Assembly: GCF_037975245.1 (NCBI RefSeq)
Contig: NC_092572.1
Coordinates: forward strand, 8,942,001-9,006,000
Direction of reading: 5' to 3'
Source of the DNA: Apostichopus japonicus
Lineage: Eukaryota; Echinodermata; Holothuroidea; Aspidochirotida; Stichopodidae
Length of the DNA stretch: 64,000 bases
The notes beneath the pieces were generated by a model. It was given only the letters and a program-made list of their open reading frames with translations, was not told where the DNA came from and ran no database searches. How positions within the stretch are numbered: position 1 is the stretch's first letter; every line of letters begins with the position of its first letter. Shown one piece after another: positions 23,709-34,590 of this stretch. The position numbers and the translations under genes are program-made.

Positions 23709-24620
23709 GTCGTTTACTTACCAACGATGTTATACTGTGTATTATAATGCAATTCTCTTCTACTTTATTTTATTCTTTTATATTTTATTTGCTAAAAAAT
23801 GTTAATACAGCTTTTTAAAATTGTTTTATTCCGAGAAATTACTTTAATCATGTAGAAACGTTAACGTGGTGAGTACTCTGTAACTGATTCTGTAGTATCT
23901 AAGAAAATACCTTCGGCTGTCAAACTCCGTCAATTGTGGGGAAAATTCAAAAAATGCATCTTTTCATATGCAAACATTCCACAATTTATTTACAGGGCGG
24001 TATTTGTAACATTATATAGTCGCACTTGAATCCCTTTCTCAACGAGATCTGTTTGAAACTAGGGAGTGGTTGGTGTGAGATAGATTCCTATTCACAAAAT
24101 GTTTGTAAATCTCAGCTGTAACGGGTGATAAGATACAAAATTGTGCTATAGTTTGCTACCTTTAAAGTAATTTTGAAGAAAGTTTGGTCGTTTACTTTGT
24201 ACTGCATATAAATATAAAGACAAATTGTACACTTTACATAAGGACTTTTTGTAATATTATCTCTGCCATTATGGTAACTGAGCCCCTTCAATTATATTCT
24301 GTTTTTAAATCTACCCCCCCCCCCCAAACAAAACATCCCATCCCACTCCCTGCCATCCCAACAGTATACGTGGTTACGCACCTGTCAGACATTCCATAAA
24401 GGAAATCTCAGTTTTCCAAACAAACGTTTCATCTTTTTTCCAACGAAAAGTGAGGCACGATTCAAGTGACGTTAGTAGGGGTATAGGCGATCCCATTGTT
24501 ACTGACCCTGACTATACGCTCTTATTCATTTGACATACTCACTGTCAGCAGATGCTACTTACGCTTCTCAGCTATCCACATTGCAACAGCTAATATATGT
24601 GAAGACAGTATACATTGCAG

Positions 24621-24809
24621 ACTGATCATCATTCGAAAACGCTTCCTGTAATTTGTGATGACTCTGTGGTTGAGTCACCTGGGCCATCACCTGGACCATC
24701 ACCTGGACCATCGAAACCCGCAATACATAGTCGCTGTTGGTATGTCCATATGTTAGGAGACTATCTGACCAGATTGAAAGTTCAGAAGAAGATCCCAGTC
24801 ATTTTATAG
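24621..24809 (+). CDS. Pro-rich terminal exon, unit C
   Basis: It is open over 62 codons and almost identical to 16796-16984, with an N to S change before RCWYVHM. It has the same three PGPS repeats and the same ATTGCAG acceptor. Confidence 0.4.
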   Translation, partial: TDHHSKTLPVICDDSVVESPGPSPGPSPGPSKPAIHSRCWYVHMLGDYLTRLKVQKKIPVIL

Positions 24810-25471
24810 CAGCATATGAAATTTCAACTTCATCAATGAACATTGTTGTTTAATTGGGACGTAGGAAGCAATTTGCAATAAAACATTTATGCATACACAT
24901 CTTTATTATCTTTTACTTTAAAGCAATGAAATCTTTATTGCAACAACATACTTTTCCTCTGCAAAAACAAGAAACTTACTTATGATCAAAGATAGTCGGT
25001 ATATCAATGCCATGTCTACAACTTTTGTTTGAGTCAATTATGCTTAATAAGAAAATCGTTCGTAATTATAGTAATCCCGTAAAGCCTCATTGGCCATGCA
25101 GTGTGTCATTCTGCATTGACGAATTAACAGATTTTCATTAGTTTCAAGAAGTAAGCCTTACCTCAATAACTGAATAGGGTTAATTTCGAAACACTATATC
25201 AACCGAACCGTAGCTAGCTATAGCTACCATTTATTCAAAGTTAGAAAAGAGGGAAACAACAAGTTGTTTTGAAAGGTTACTGGTTGCAAAAGGAAAAACG
25301 GACCGTAACGGAAAGATTCAGTTTGGAAAGAAAGTAATTCAGATTAAGAATTCTGTAAAATGAAACGTACATTGAAGTTACTTTGAAATAACGCACCTCC
25401 GTATAGGACAATAGAAAGATCGTTTTCCAATTTTCAAGAAGCATTAAAGCAATAAGCGCAGTTAAAATATC

Positions 25472-26335
25472 ATAGAAATCCTAACGAGTCAACTATTCCA
25501 GCTACATTGACCCTGATATCATTGAAATCCTAACGAGTCAACTAATCCAGGTACATTACCCCTGATTTCATAAAATCCTAACGATTCAACTAATCCAGCT
25601 ACATTGACCCTGATATCATAGAAAAATTAACTAGTCAACTATTCCAGCTACATTGACCCTGATATCATTGAAATCCTAACGAGTCAACTAATCCAGGTAC
25701 ATTACCCCTGATATCATAGAAATCCTAACGAGTCAACTAATCCAGGTACATTAACCCTGATATCATAAAATCCTAACGAATCAACTCATCCAGGTACATT
25801 GACCCTGATATCACAGAAAAATTAACTAGTCAACTATTCCAGCTACATTGACCCTGATATCATAGGAATCCTAACGAGTCAACTAATCCAGGTACTTTGA
25901 CCCTGATATCATAGAAATCCTAACGAGTCAACTAATCCAGGTACATTGACCCTGATATCATAGAAATCCTAACGAGTCAACTAATCAAGCTACATTGACC
26001 CTGATATCATAGAAATCCTAACGAGTCAACTAATCCAGCTACATTGACCCTGATATCATAGAAATCCTAACGAGTCAACTAATCCAGCTACATTGACCTT
26101 GATATCATAGAAATCCTAACGAGTCAACTAATCCAGGTACATTGACCCTGAAATCACAGAGATCCTAACGAATCAACTAATCCAGGTACATTGACCCTGA
26201 TATCACAGAAAAATTGTCGAGTCAACTACTCCAGCTACATTGACCCCTGATATCATAAAATCCTAACGAGTCAATTAATCCAGTTAAATTGACCTGATAT
26301 CACAGAAATCCTAACGAGTCAACTTAACCAGCCTA
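25472..26335 (+). repeat. 49-bp VNTR, about 17-18 copies (unit C)
   Basis: This is the same unit as in A and B, expanded to about 860 bp. A few copies carry a variant with GAAAAATTAACTAGTC. Confidence 0.9.
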
Positions 26336-27649
26336 GGTACATTAATCCTGTTCTGGACTACTCGAATCGTTAATTTTAAAGGGCTTTTCACATAAACTGA
26401 ATGTAACTGGGGAAAAAAGAAAGATTCGCACAAAACGAATATTTAAATTTCAATTCAACCAAAATGATAACAGTCTAGGCTACTGACAAAATGTTTTTGT
26501 GTAATGTAAGGGTTACATAAAGTACAAAACAATATGTCGCCGCATTTCAAACATGTTGGCGACTGGTTAAGACTAGACTGTCTTGTTACTTATGTTACCT
26601 TCCTTATTCAACAATAACTCAGGCCTATAGTAGACTTGGTACATGCGATAACCCTTAAAAAGCAATATGTAATTTAATGGTTATATTATGTAAGGGTACA
26701 CAAATCCACAACAATACCCATCTCTTTAGTCTTACAATTACTTGTAAAGAGGCACCCAACCCCCACCCTTGCACATGAAATGTACGAGACTAGCTATTAT
26801 GACTTTATAAACCCCAAAATTTCTTTCAGGGCGTGAACAGAAAGTATGTGTTGTCATCACGGCAGTTGTTTTGTTGCCATTTGGTCGATTTATCCTTAAA
26901 AGTGATACATTGGAATGCATTTTTGAGCTGTTAATATTCTCTGTATGAAGAATGTTATCAAAATACAATTTTTCTTTTTAATTATTAACTCAGTGTATTA
27001 CAGAGGGCAACCAAACGTAGCATCTGTGACTTTGCAAAGAGCTCTTCAACATCGGATGAAACAATGAGAACACGGAATAGGTCTATATGTTCGCGTTGAG
27101 AATTCTTTGTTCGGCTTAAGTTTATAATTAATGCTTCGTTGGCGTAGATCACATCACTACTTTGTACTGGAGCTCCACAAGTGATTTGTCTTTGCTTTCG
27201 TCGTTTATTTGTGAAATCTATTAATTTCCTTGTACAGGTGAAAGTGAAACTTTTGTGGCAATCCTTTGTAAAAAAAAACTTGAATGCGTGCGCTCTTCAT
27301 CAGCATATGTCACTCACAGATATGGTTGTGAATAATTGTCTCTTTTGAGGGCATATCACTAGTCATTAGGTGTTTTGTAACGCCTAAGAGTGTGAACATA
27401 AACCATTGCAACAATCCTTGCACTTCTGTTATCCACTTCGTCTTACCAGCATACGTTTAGTGAAGAAAGTTATTCAAGGTAACAAGAAAAGTTGTTCACC
27501 CTCAGCATACGATGAACTCATATTTTATTCATTGAAGATATCAACAACATGTTTCAGTCATTATCAGACTTTGTATAAGAACTTTAAATTCGCCAATTCA
27601 TTGCGATTCAGCCCTTGCAACTGTACCTCGCTTTAACATACAGAGGAAG

Positions 27650-27740
27650 ATGAACCTTCACTGGATCAAGAAGAATACACTGAAAAGTGACCTCATTGCC
27701 GTATTTTTAATGGCATTGGCACTGTTTAATAGTACGAATG
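27650..27740 (+). CDS. Signal-peptide exon of an Ig-domain protein
   Basis: The ATG at 27650 (context GGAAGATGAAC) opens 30 codons. They have a basic start (MNLHWIKKNTLKSD) and then a hydrophobic core, LIAVFLMALALFNSTNG, which is a good secretion signal. The exon ends at GTAGGT in phase 1, as usual before Ig exons. It joins in frame to the Ig exon at 28225. Confidence 0.65.
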
Positions 27741-28224
27741 GTAGGTTATATTGCTATTTTCTCTATATTAGACATAGCTACCGCTAACTCGACTGTTTAC
27801 AACTAAAATTCCAGATGAAATAGGACATTCCATGTACTCATCTTTATTGCTTTAAATGCAATTTTAATGATCCAAGCCCTTTGTTGTCCTTTGGTTCGAT
27901 GACCTCAATGTCTACCTCCACAGCTTCGACGACCCGCCTAGTGGCGGATGTTATGGTCTGGGGCAAGTGGTCTACCACTCTCCCCCACTCATGTGAAAAA
28001 AAACGTTTATTGTTAAGGGTGCTGAGTTGCAAATTGGATTTATATTTTGAATTTTGGAAGTAATTTATATTCAAAATCTATATTCAACTATTCTTTTTTC
28101 TGTCCAAATTTTCGCAACGCTCCAAACGTTTTTGGCGACCTTAAAACGTGTCACGACCTACACTTTGATTTACTTGGCGTCAAAGTGATTGATCGAGCCG
28201 TTAAATCGCTTGATTTCTTTACAG

Positions 28225-28506
28225 GAGTCGCTTCTCTAACCCCTGCGAACTGCACTAAAAAGACTACGTTCGTGGGAGAACATATAGAGCTGGAATGCAA
28301 CGTTACAAGTAGATATTCATCACTATGGAAATGGAACGACGAGAGACTATTTGCAGGAACTACAAGAACGACGTACTACCAGAATATTGACATAGACGAA
28401 GATAAATACTCTTTGAAACTTAATTCTGTCAGTATATTAAATGATGGCACATATTTATGCTTGGAAAATGGTGAAAAACGAATTGAGTACTGTCTGGAAG
28501 TTATAT
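28225..28506 (+). CDS. Ig-superfamily domain exon
   Basis: TTTCTTTACAG precedes and GTAAGT follows. The 282 nt are phase 1-1. The 93-codon domain has the first cysteine in HIELECNV, the core tryptophan region SSLWKWNDERL and the F-strand motif DGTYLCLENG, all in the expected order and spacing of a V/I-type Ig fold. It has two extra cysteines (ANC near the start, EYC near the end). With the preceding exon it makes a secreted or membrane protein whose downstream exons are uncertain. The following intron (28510-29850) resembles parts of units A to C, which ties this gene to the tandem array. Confidence 0.7.
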
Positions 28507-28509
28507 GTA

Positions 28510-29848
28510 AGTTAAACTACCTTTTATGCTTGAACAATACAGTTGGTCTAGCCTGGACTTGTTACATACGTTTGCTGCTGAAACAATGACTTTTGGCCGA
28601 GACTAGACTTGTTACATAAGTTTGCTGCTTGAACAATAAATCTGGTCTAGCCTAGATTTGTAAACTAGACTTGTTAATTACGTACGTTTGCTGTTCAGCA
28701 AATAGCTCTGGTCTAGACTAGACATGTTATATACGTTTACTTTCATTTCTAGATCCCTCTCTCTTCAAGAAATACATATCAAGTACTCCTTTTGTCTTTT
28801 GAAATCCCCCGATACACATAAAGAACACAGTTACTACTGTAAATCTTATAGTTTTGTACCTGAGGATATTTGTAACTCTAACAAATCCAGTTGTTAGGGA
28901 TTTGTTGGAATTACAAATATCCTCAGTTCTTACTGTAAACTTAATAGCACATGCTACTGATTTATCAGATTTGTCAGCACGATCCAGTATTTTACTGTCA
29001 GTGGCACAAAACACACATGAACACATGAAACACACATGGTGATGTATTTACAACAAAATAATCTTACAAATCATTCTTACTTGTTACAAAATCCTCGAAA
29101 ATTATTGTGACCAAAATGTTCATAGACAGACAGAAAACCTTTAGGAATGAACAAGAATGCAAAGATAATTAAGCACAGTACCGCAAATTAAAAGCAATTG
29201 AAGAAAGACTTTTACTTGTTAACCATTGCAAGTTTATTTTGCTTGATGAGAAGAAAGTGATGAAGCCCTGAATATACAATTAAATAAAATAAAAATAACA
29301 TTAGAATTCAACCAAATCAAAAGCTACAGTAAGTAAGCCTCGAAAACGTTGTCTGTAAAATAAGCGTTACATATCAAATATCGAGAAGATACCTACAATA
29401 TACTAGAATTAAATTTCTAACAAATGCGTATGCAGTACGCACCGATCCCCTTGAAACGTACTTAGTAATATAAGGGTTATATTATGTACGGGTACACTTT
29501 TATATTTATAAATGTAAAGCCACTACAAATATCAAGCTGGTAAATATTATATCGAAAGCAAATGCAGTAAGCACCGATACCACTTAAAACGTGGTACTAT
29601 AAGGGTTACAATGTTACATTATGTTCGGGTACACTTTTTAATATAAATTTAAAGGCACAAAAATATCAAGCTGGTAAACAATATTATAACGAAAGCTAAT
29701 ACAGTAAGCACCGATACCACAATAAAACGTACTTAGTAATATAAGTGTTATATTATGTACGGGTACACTTTTTATATATAAATGTAAGGCCACTACAAAT
29801 ATCAAGCTGGTATAAACATTATGATATGTTCATCTCTTTCGTCTTACA
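28510..29848 (+). repeat. Intronic tandem repeats shared with units A-C
   Basis: At 28540-28735 a segment of about 60 bp recurs around GACTTGTTACATACGTTTGC. At 29430-29830 three segments of about 130-150 bp recur around AAGCACCGATACCAC and ATCAAGCTGGTA. Related sequence is found at 10580-11010, 18340-18740 and 26560-26767. Confidence 0.6.
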
Positions 29849-29849
29849 G

Positions 29850-29921
29850 TTAAGCAAACACGCTCCATCGAAGGCATCGCACTGCTCGCCAGTACTACAG
29901 GAACATTCTTCACTCCGTAGA
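29850..29921 (+). CDS. Possible short terminal exon of the Ig gene
   Basis: A good pyrimidine tract (CATCTCTTTCGTCTTACAG) precedes. Joined in phase 1 after the Ig exon, it reads FKQTRSIEGIALLASTTGTF and ends TAG at 29919-29921. This would give a secreted protein of about 150 residues with one Ig domain. The equivalent positions in units A, B and C have lost the AG, and no transcript evidence exists. Confidence 0.25.
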
Positions 29922-29929
29922 AACCACTG

Positions 29930-30840
29930 CGACATGCTGTTGATAAGATAATTGTGTGAAGGAGTTGTTTAAGTGATCAAAACGAACCAATTCTAGATTG
30001 TAAATACAATCAAGGGAAAAAGTGCATTCTTTTATCAATCGATATACAAAAACAGTGTAAACACGAAAGTCAACCATAGGTCTCCATAGGTTCACATAGA
30101 TTCGCAAAGGTCCACATAGAAGGAAGATATCTACAAAGCTTAACATTTGTGAGTGTCGTTGGTTGCGTGATTTAAATCTTCCATTAAAATCTTCAACAAT
30201 AGCACTCCCCCATAATAACGACTAGAAATGCATTTGCCTGCAAATAATCAGTATTGTAGTGCGCGTGGAGTGCTTGCAGTATTAGGAAACATTTTTCGGA
30301 TGTTCATGGTGTCCTTTTTTGGTCCGACAACACACCCGGAAGTGTAGTCATGTAGGTACCAACAAAGTGAGGGCGCTTGTGAGTCAAGTTGACTTCGCAG
30401 CTCGCCCTCTGAAACTGCAAATGTACAGAGACTATATCAAACTTTTAGTTTCAACGCGCAGTCAGGTAGGTATCGTTCACTTGCCAGTAATGCCAATATT
30501 GTAGCGCGCACGCGTACTGCAATAAAAATTTCGCGTTTGAAAATACGCTCTCTAATACCAATACCATAACAGTTTACCTGCCTCCTGCATTCTCATAGGC
30601 TTTCTTGGGAGATCGCGGAAAATGTGAGCTGTGAGGCAAGTGACTTTTTCACGCTAGTTTCCCTTTGCTAGGTTTGGCGAATTGATGACGTAGCCTAACA
30701 CACAGGCTAACGTTCCAGACTAAACAACTTGAAAGGTGAAGAAGTGGGCAGTGGCGTGTAAAAATGAAAGCCAGTCTTACTAAAGGGTGGATTTTCAAAT
30801 GGGGGTGGAATATTCCCTTTCCAAATGTGCTGCGCCATGC
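29930..30840. other. No supported feature
   Basis: No recognisable exon, RNA or repeat was found. An open frame at 30319-30504 has no known domain and no homologous copy elsewhere in the window. Confidence 0.4.
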
Positions 30841-30849
30841 CGGCCTCGC

Positions 30850-30922
30850 CTTGCTTTTGCCGCGCTCTCATACGGTCGCTTGCTTTCATTAGGGCCTTAA
30901 TAGTATTATACACGAGCGTTAG
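30850..30922 (+). mobile_element. SINE 3' fragment
   Basis: It matches the end of the tRNA-derived SINE (GCTTTTGCCGCGCTCTCATA to AGGGCCTTAA). It is followed by the same TATTATACACGAGCGTTA flank as other copies. Confidence 0.7.
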
Positions 30923-31151
30923 ATTTTTCATTCATTGGCACGATAACAAATTATTATTGAAAATAATGTCATCATATAGGCTAGTATTCATTGATCGTCG
31001 AATTATTCTATTTTGTATTTATATGTAAATACTTTTCTTCTTTTCTTTATACAGGGAGTCTTCTACTTTGTTAAGCTGTTGTACGCTTTTTGGAAGACTT
31101 CCTGCACACTGTAAATTTACACGTGAAAAACAAATTAATCAATTCAAAATA

Positions 31152-31425
31152 TATCAACAGCTGCCGTGGCGAAGCGGTTGAGCACTGTACCAGTGTCGCT
31201 TAAAAGTAGTACCATTTGTTTTATTATTATTTTCACATTTCTGTAAAAATTTATTATATAAACAGTTTTGAGATGAGTGAGCCAGTGGGCTCGATCTACC
31301 AAAACAAGAGAAAAAACACTGTACCTGCAGTGCGACGGGTATTTTGAGCTCCTGGGTTCGATCCCCGGTGCCGGCAGATTGCTTTTGCCGCGCTCTCATA
31401 CGGTCGCTCGCTTTCATTAATTGGT
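31152..31425 (+). mobile_element. tRNA-derived SINE interrupted by a 125-bp insert
   Basis: The SINE head (CAGCTGCCGTGGCG...GAGCACTGTACC) breaks at 31191. It resumes at 31317 with CACTGTACCTGCAGTGCGA, then an intact B box (GGGTTCGATCCCC) and the usual 3' body. The interrupted position shows a 9-bp duplication. Confidence 0.75.
31192..31316 (+). mobile_element. 125-bp insertion with 9-bp target-site duplication
   Basis: CACTGTACC is present at 31183-31191 and again at 31317-31325. The insert starts AGTGTCGC and ends in an A-rich tail (CAAGAGAAAAAA). The direct repeats and A-rich end suggest a small retroposon. No terminal inverted repeat was seen. Confidence 0.65.
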
Positions 31426-31529
31426 GCTAAGGCACTTTTCCTTGTGACTTTTTTTTTGCGGTGTACCTGAGCACGCCCTGGACTTGTGGCCACCTGTATG
31501 CTCCAGTACACTGTGGTGTACCGAGACTT

Positions 31530-32935
31530 GCGAGGGGGCCGAGAGTTGCGAGGGCCCGAGAGTTGCGAAGGGGCCGAACGTTGCGAAGGAGCCGAGAGTT
31601 GCGAGGCGGCCGTGAGTTGCGAAGCGGCCGAGAGTTGCGAGGGGGTCGAACGTTGCGAGGGAGCCGAGAGTTGCGAGGGAGCCGAGAGTTACGAGGGAGC
31701 CGAGAGTTGCGAGGGGCCGAAAGTTGCGATGGGGCCGAGAGTTGCGAGAGAGCCGAGAGTTGCGAGGGGCCGAGAGTTGCGATGGGGCCGAGAGTTGCGA
31801 GGGAGCCGAGAGTTGCGAGGGGCTGAGAGTTGCGAGGGGGCTGAGAGTTGCGAGGGGGCGAGAGTTGCGAGGGGGGCGAGAGTTGCGAGGGAGCCGAGAG
31901 TTGCGAGGCGGCCGTGAGTTGCGAAGCGGCCGAGAGTTAAGAGGGTTCGAGAGTTGCGAGGGAGCCGAGAGTTGCAAGGGAGCCGAGGGTTAAGAGGGAA
32001 CCGAGAGTTGCGAGGGGCTGAGAGTTGCGAGGGGGTCGAACGTTGCGAGGGAGCCGAGAGTTGCGAGGGGCTGAGAGTTGCGATGGGGCCGAGAGTTGCG
32101 ATAGGGCCGAGAGTTGCGATAGGGCCGAGAGTTGCGAGGGAGCCGAGAGTTGCGAAGGGCTGAGAGTTGCAAGGGGGCTGAGAGTTGCGAGGGGGCCGAG
32201 AGTTGCGAGGGGGCGAGAGTTGCGAAGGGGCCGAGAGTTGCGAGGGAGCCGAGAGTTGCGAGGCGGCCGTGAGTTGCGAAGCGGCCGAGAGTTGCGAGGG
32301 GTTCCAGAGTTGCAAGGGAGCCGAGAGTTGCAAGGGAGCCGAGAGTTCAGAGGGGCCCGAAGGTTGAGACGAGCCGAGATGTGCGAGGGGGTCGAGAGTT
32401 AAGAGGGGGCCAAGAGTTGCGAGGGGGCCAAGAGTTACGAGGGAGCCGAGATTTGCGAGGGAGCCGAGAGTTGCGAGGGGGCCGAGAATTGCCAGTGGGC
32501 CGAGATTTGCGAGGCGGCCGTGAGTTGCGAAGCGACCGAGAGTTGCGAGGGGTTCGAGAGTTGCGAGGAAGCCGAGAGTTGCGAGGGGGTCGAACGTTGC
32601 GAGGGAGCCGAGAGTTAAGAGGGAGCCGAGAGTTACGAGGGAGCCGAGAGTTGCGAGGGGCTGAGGGTTGCGATGGGGCCGAGAGTTGCGAGGGGGTCGA
32701 ACGTTGCGAGGGAGCCGAGATTTGCGAGGGAGCAGAGAATTACGAGGGAGCCGAGAGTTGCGAGGGGCTGAGAGTTGCGATGGGGCCGAGAGTTGCGAGG
32801 GAACCGAGAGTTGCGAGGGGCCGAGAGTTGCGATTGGGCCGAGAGTTGCGAGGGAGCCGAGAGTTGCGAGGGGCTGAGAGTTGCGAGGGGGCCGAGAGTT
32901 GCGAGGGGGCCGAGAGTTACGAGGGAGCAGAGAGT
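31530..32935 (+). repeat. Minisatellite 1, about 17-bp GC-rich unit
   Basis: There are about 80 tandem units around GAGAGTTGCGAGGGGGCC. The unit avoids stops in most frames on both strands, which creates long low-complexity frames (Arg-Glu-Leu or Asn-Ser-Arg repeats). These are not genes. Interspersed variants (GAACGTTGCGAGGGAGCC, GTGAGTTGCGAAGCGGCC) form higher-order blocks. Confidence 0.95.
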
Positions 32936-32937
32936 TG

Positions 32938-33735
32938 TCATATTTCCTTGTTGGGTACGGGATCACTACAATCGTAATGTGAGGGTATATAGAGAGGAAG
33001 AGTAGCTCTACATCATATATTAATTCGAAGGATATTCAATGAGGCAAAATGCAGATATAAAATCAGCCGCACATTCGATTGAAATGAAAAACTATGAAAA
33101 TGCTGTATTCAATGGTACTGTACTTGTGAGGAAAGGTTTATTTTAATGACGTCATATTTCCTTGTGTGGGTACGGGATTACTACAATCGTAATGAGGGTA
33201 TAGAGGAAGAGTAGTTCTACATCATATATTTATTCGAAGGATATTCTATGAGGCAAAATTCAGATATAAACTCAGCCGCACATTCGATTGAAATGAAAAA
33301 CTATGAAAATGTTGTATTCAATGGTACTGTACTTGTGAGGAAAGGTTTATTTGATGACGTCATATTTCCTTGTGTGGGTTCGGGATTACTACAATCGTAA
33401 TGAGGGTATAGAGGAAGAGTAGTTTTACATCATATATTTATTCGAAGGATATTCTATGAGGCAAAATTCAGATATAAACTCAGCCGCACATTCGATTGAA
33501 ATGAAAAACTATGAAAATTCTGTATTCAATGGTACTTTACTTGTAAGGAAAGGTTTATTTGATGACGTCATTTTTCCTTGTTTAGGTACGGGATCACTGC
33601 AATCTTTACTTGACGGTATAGAGGAAATGTAGTGTTATAACATATGATCATTTGAAGGATATTCTATGAGGCAAAATGCCGATATAAACTCAGCAGCACA
33701 TGATTTGATTTACATGAAAAACTGTATGACATTGT
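32938..33735 (+). repeat. Satellite of about 210 bp, four tandem copies
   Basis: Copies start at about 32938, 33152, 33359 and 33569 with TCATATTTCCTTGT or similar. Each holds ACTACAATCGTAATG and TATTCGAAGGATATTC. The fourth is the most diverged. A fifth fragment follows minisatellite 2 at about 35925. Confidence 0.9.
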
Positions 33736-33811
33736 AAATGTTTGTCCTCGTATAGCGTCGAACGGTGATTTTTTCTTTTCATCACGAAGCTCGACAGTTT
33801 GAGCCTGAAAA

Positions 33812-34329
33812 AAGGGGGAAATTATTGATATATATATAGTCAAGTTATGCTAAATTGAGATTATTAGTATTATTATTCAATGCAAATCTGGATGTACCTG
33901 TTGTCAGAGTTATGATTACTAATGGTCATTACAAGACACCGTATTTGCGTCTCACTAAACTCGTCCCCGTCGCACACTACGAGTATGTGTACTCTAACTT
34001 CAATTGTTGTTGTAACCTCTCTTCGTTTGGAAAGACAATATGAATATGAACAATATAAATTTGGTATCGATTGATTGGAAATTGTATTTACTGTAACATG
34101 TTAGTGTTTAACACCACAGTGTACTGAAGCACGCAGGGGGCCACCAGTCCACGGCGTGCTAAGGTACACCACAGTGTACAGAAGCACGCAGGGGGCCACC
34201 AGTCCACAGCGTGCTAAGGTACACCACAGTGTACTGCAGCATACAGGGGGCCACCTGTCCACAGCGTGCTAAGGTACTAATAATCTCAATTTAGCATAAC
34301 TTGACTATATATACCAATATTTTTCCCAC
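33812..34329. mobile_element. Inverted-repeat (foldback/MITE-like) element, about 0.5 kb
   Basis: The left arm includes TAGTCAAGTTATGCTAAATT (33838 on). The right arm carries its reverse complement, AATTTAGCATAACTTGACTA (about 34289 on). The arms match over about 50 bp. The interior contains the 55-bp direct repeats described next. Confidence 0.6.
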
Positions 34330-34460
34330 TAGTAAACAGTGTACACTGTGGTGTACCTTAGCACGCCATGGACTGGTAGCCCCCTGCGTGCTTCAGTACA
34401 CTGTGGTGTACCTAAGCACGCCGTGAACTGGTGCCCCCCCCCCCCTGTGTGCTGCAGTAC
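34114..34460. repeat. 55-bp units, three direct then two inverted
   Basis: Three copies at 34114-34275 (ACCACAGTGTACTGAAGCAC, GCAGGGGGCCACCAGTCCAC) are followed at 34342-34460 by two in the opposite orientation (ACTGTGGTGTACCTTAGCAC). A related piece lies just before minisatellite 1 (31461-31525). The arrangement can form a long hairpin. Confidence 0.8.
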
Positions 34461-34590
34461 ACACGCCTTGAGTGAGTACACAAAACTTAAATACGCACGA
34501 ACCTTGAGTACATGCGTACTTACTACCGTGGCTGTGTACCCCACAATACAATACAGTACAATAGAGTAAAGTACACCACAGGACACTACT

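Larger units (their letters stand above)
22345..26770 (+). repeat. Tandem unit C (partial)
   Basis: This third copy lacks the SINE pair and the tail exons. Homology ends at about 26767 in a segment that includes AAGCAATATGTAATTTAATG. It contains the most expanded VNTR. Confidence 0.75.

Noticed and set aside
10318-26335. VNTR arrays considered as CRISPR-like arrays
   Set aside because: Repeats are directly adjacent, with no unique spacers, in a eukaryotic genome.
31689-32966. 425-codon open frame on the - strand, and companions on +
   Set aside because: It lies wholly in the 17-bp minisatellite. Low-complexity repeats are open on both strands. There is no start context or domain.
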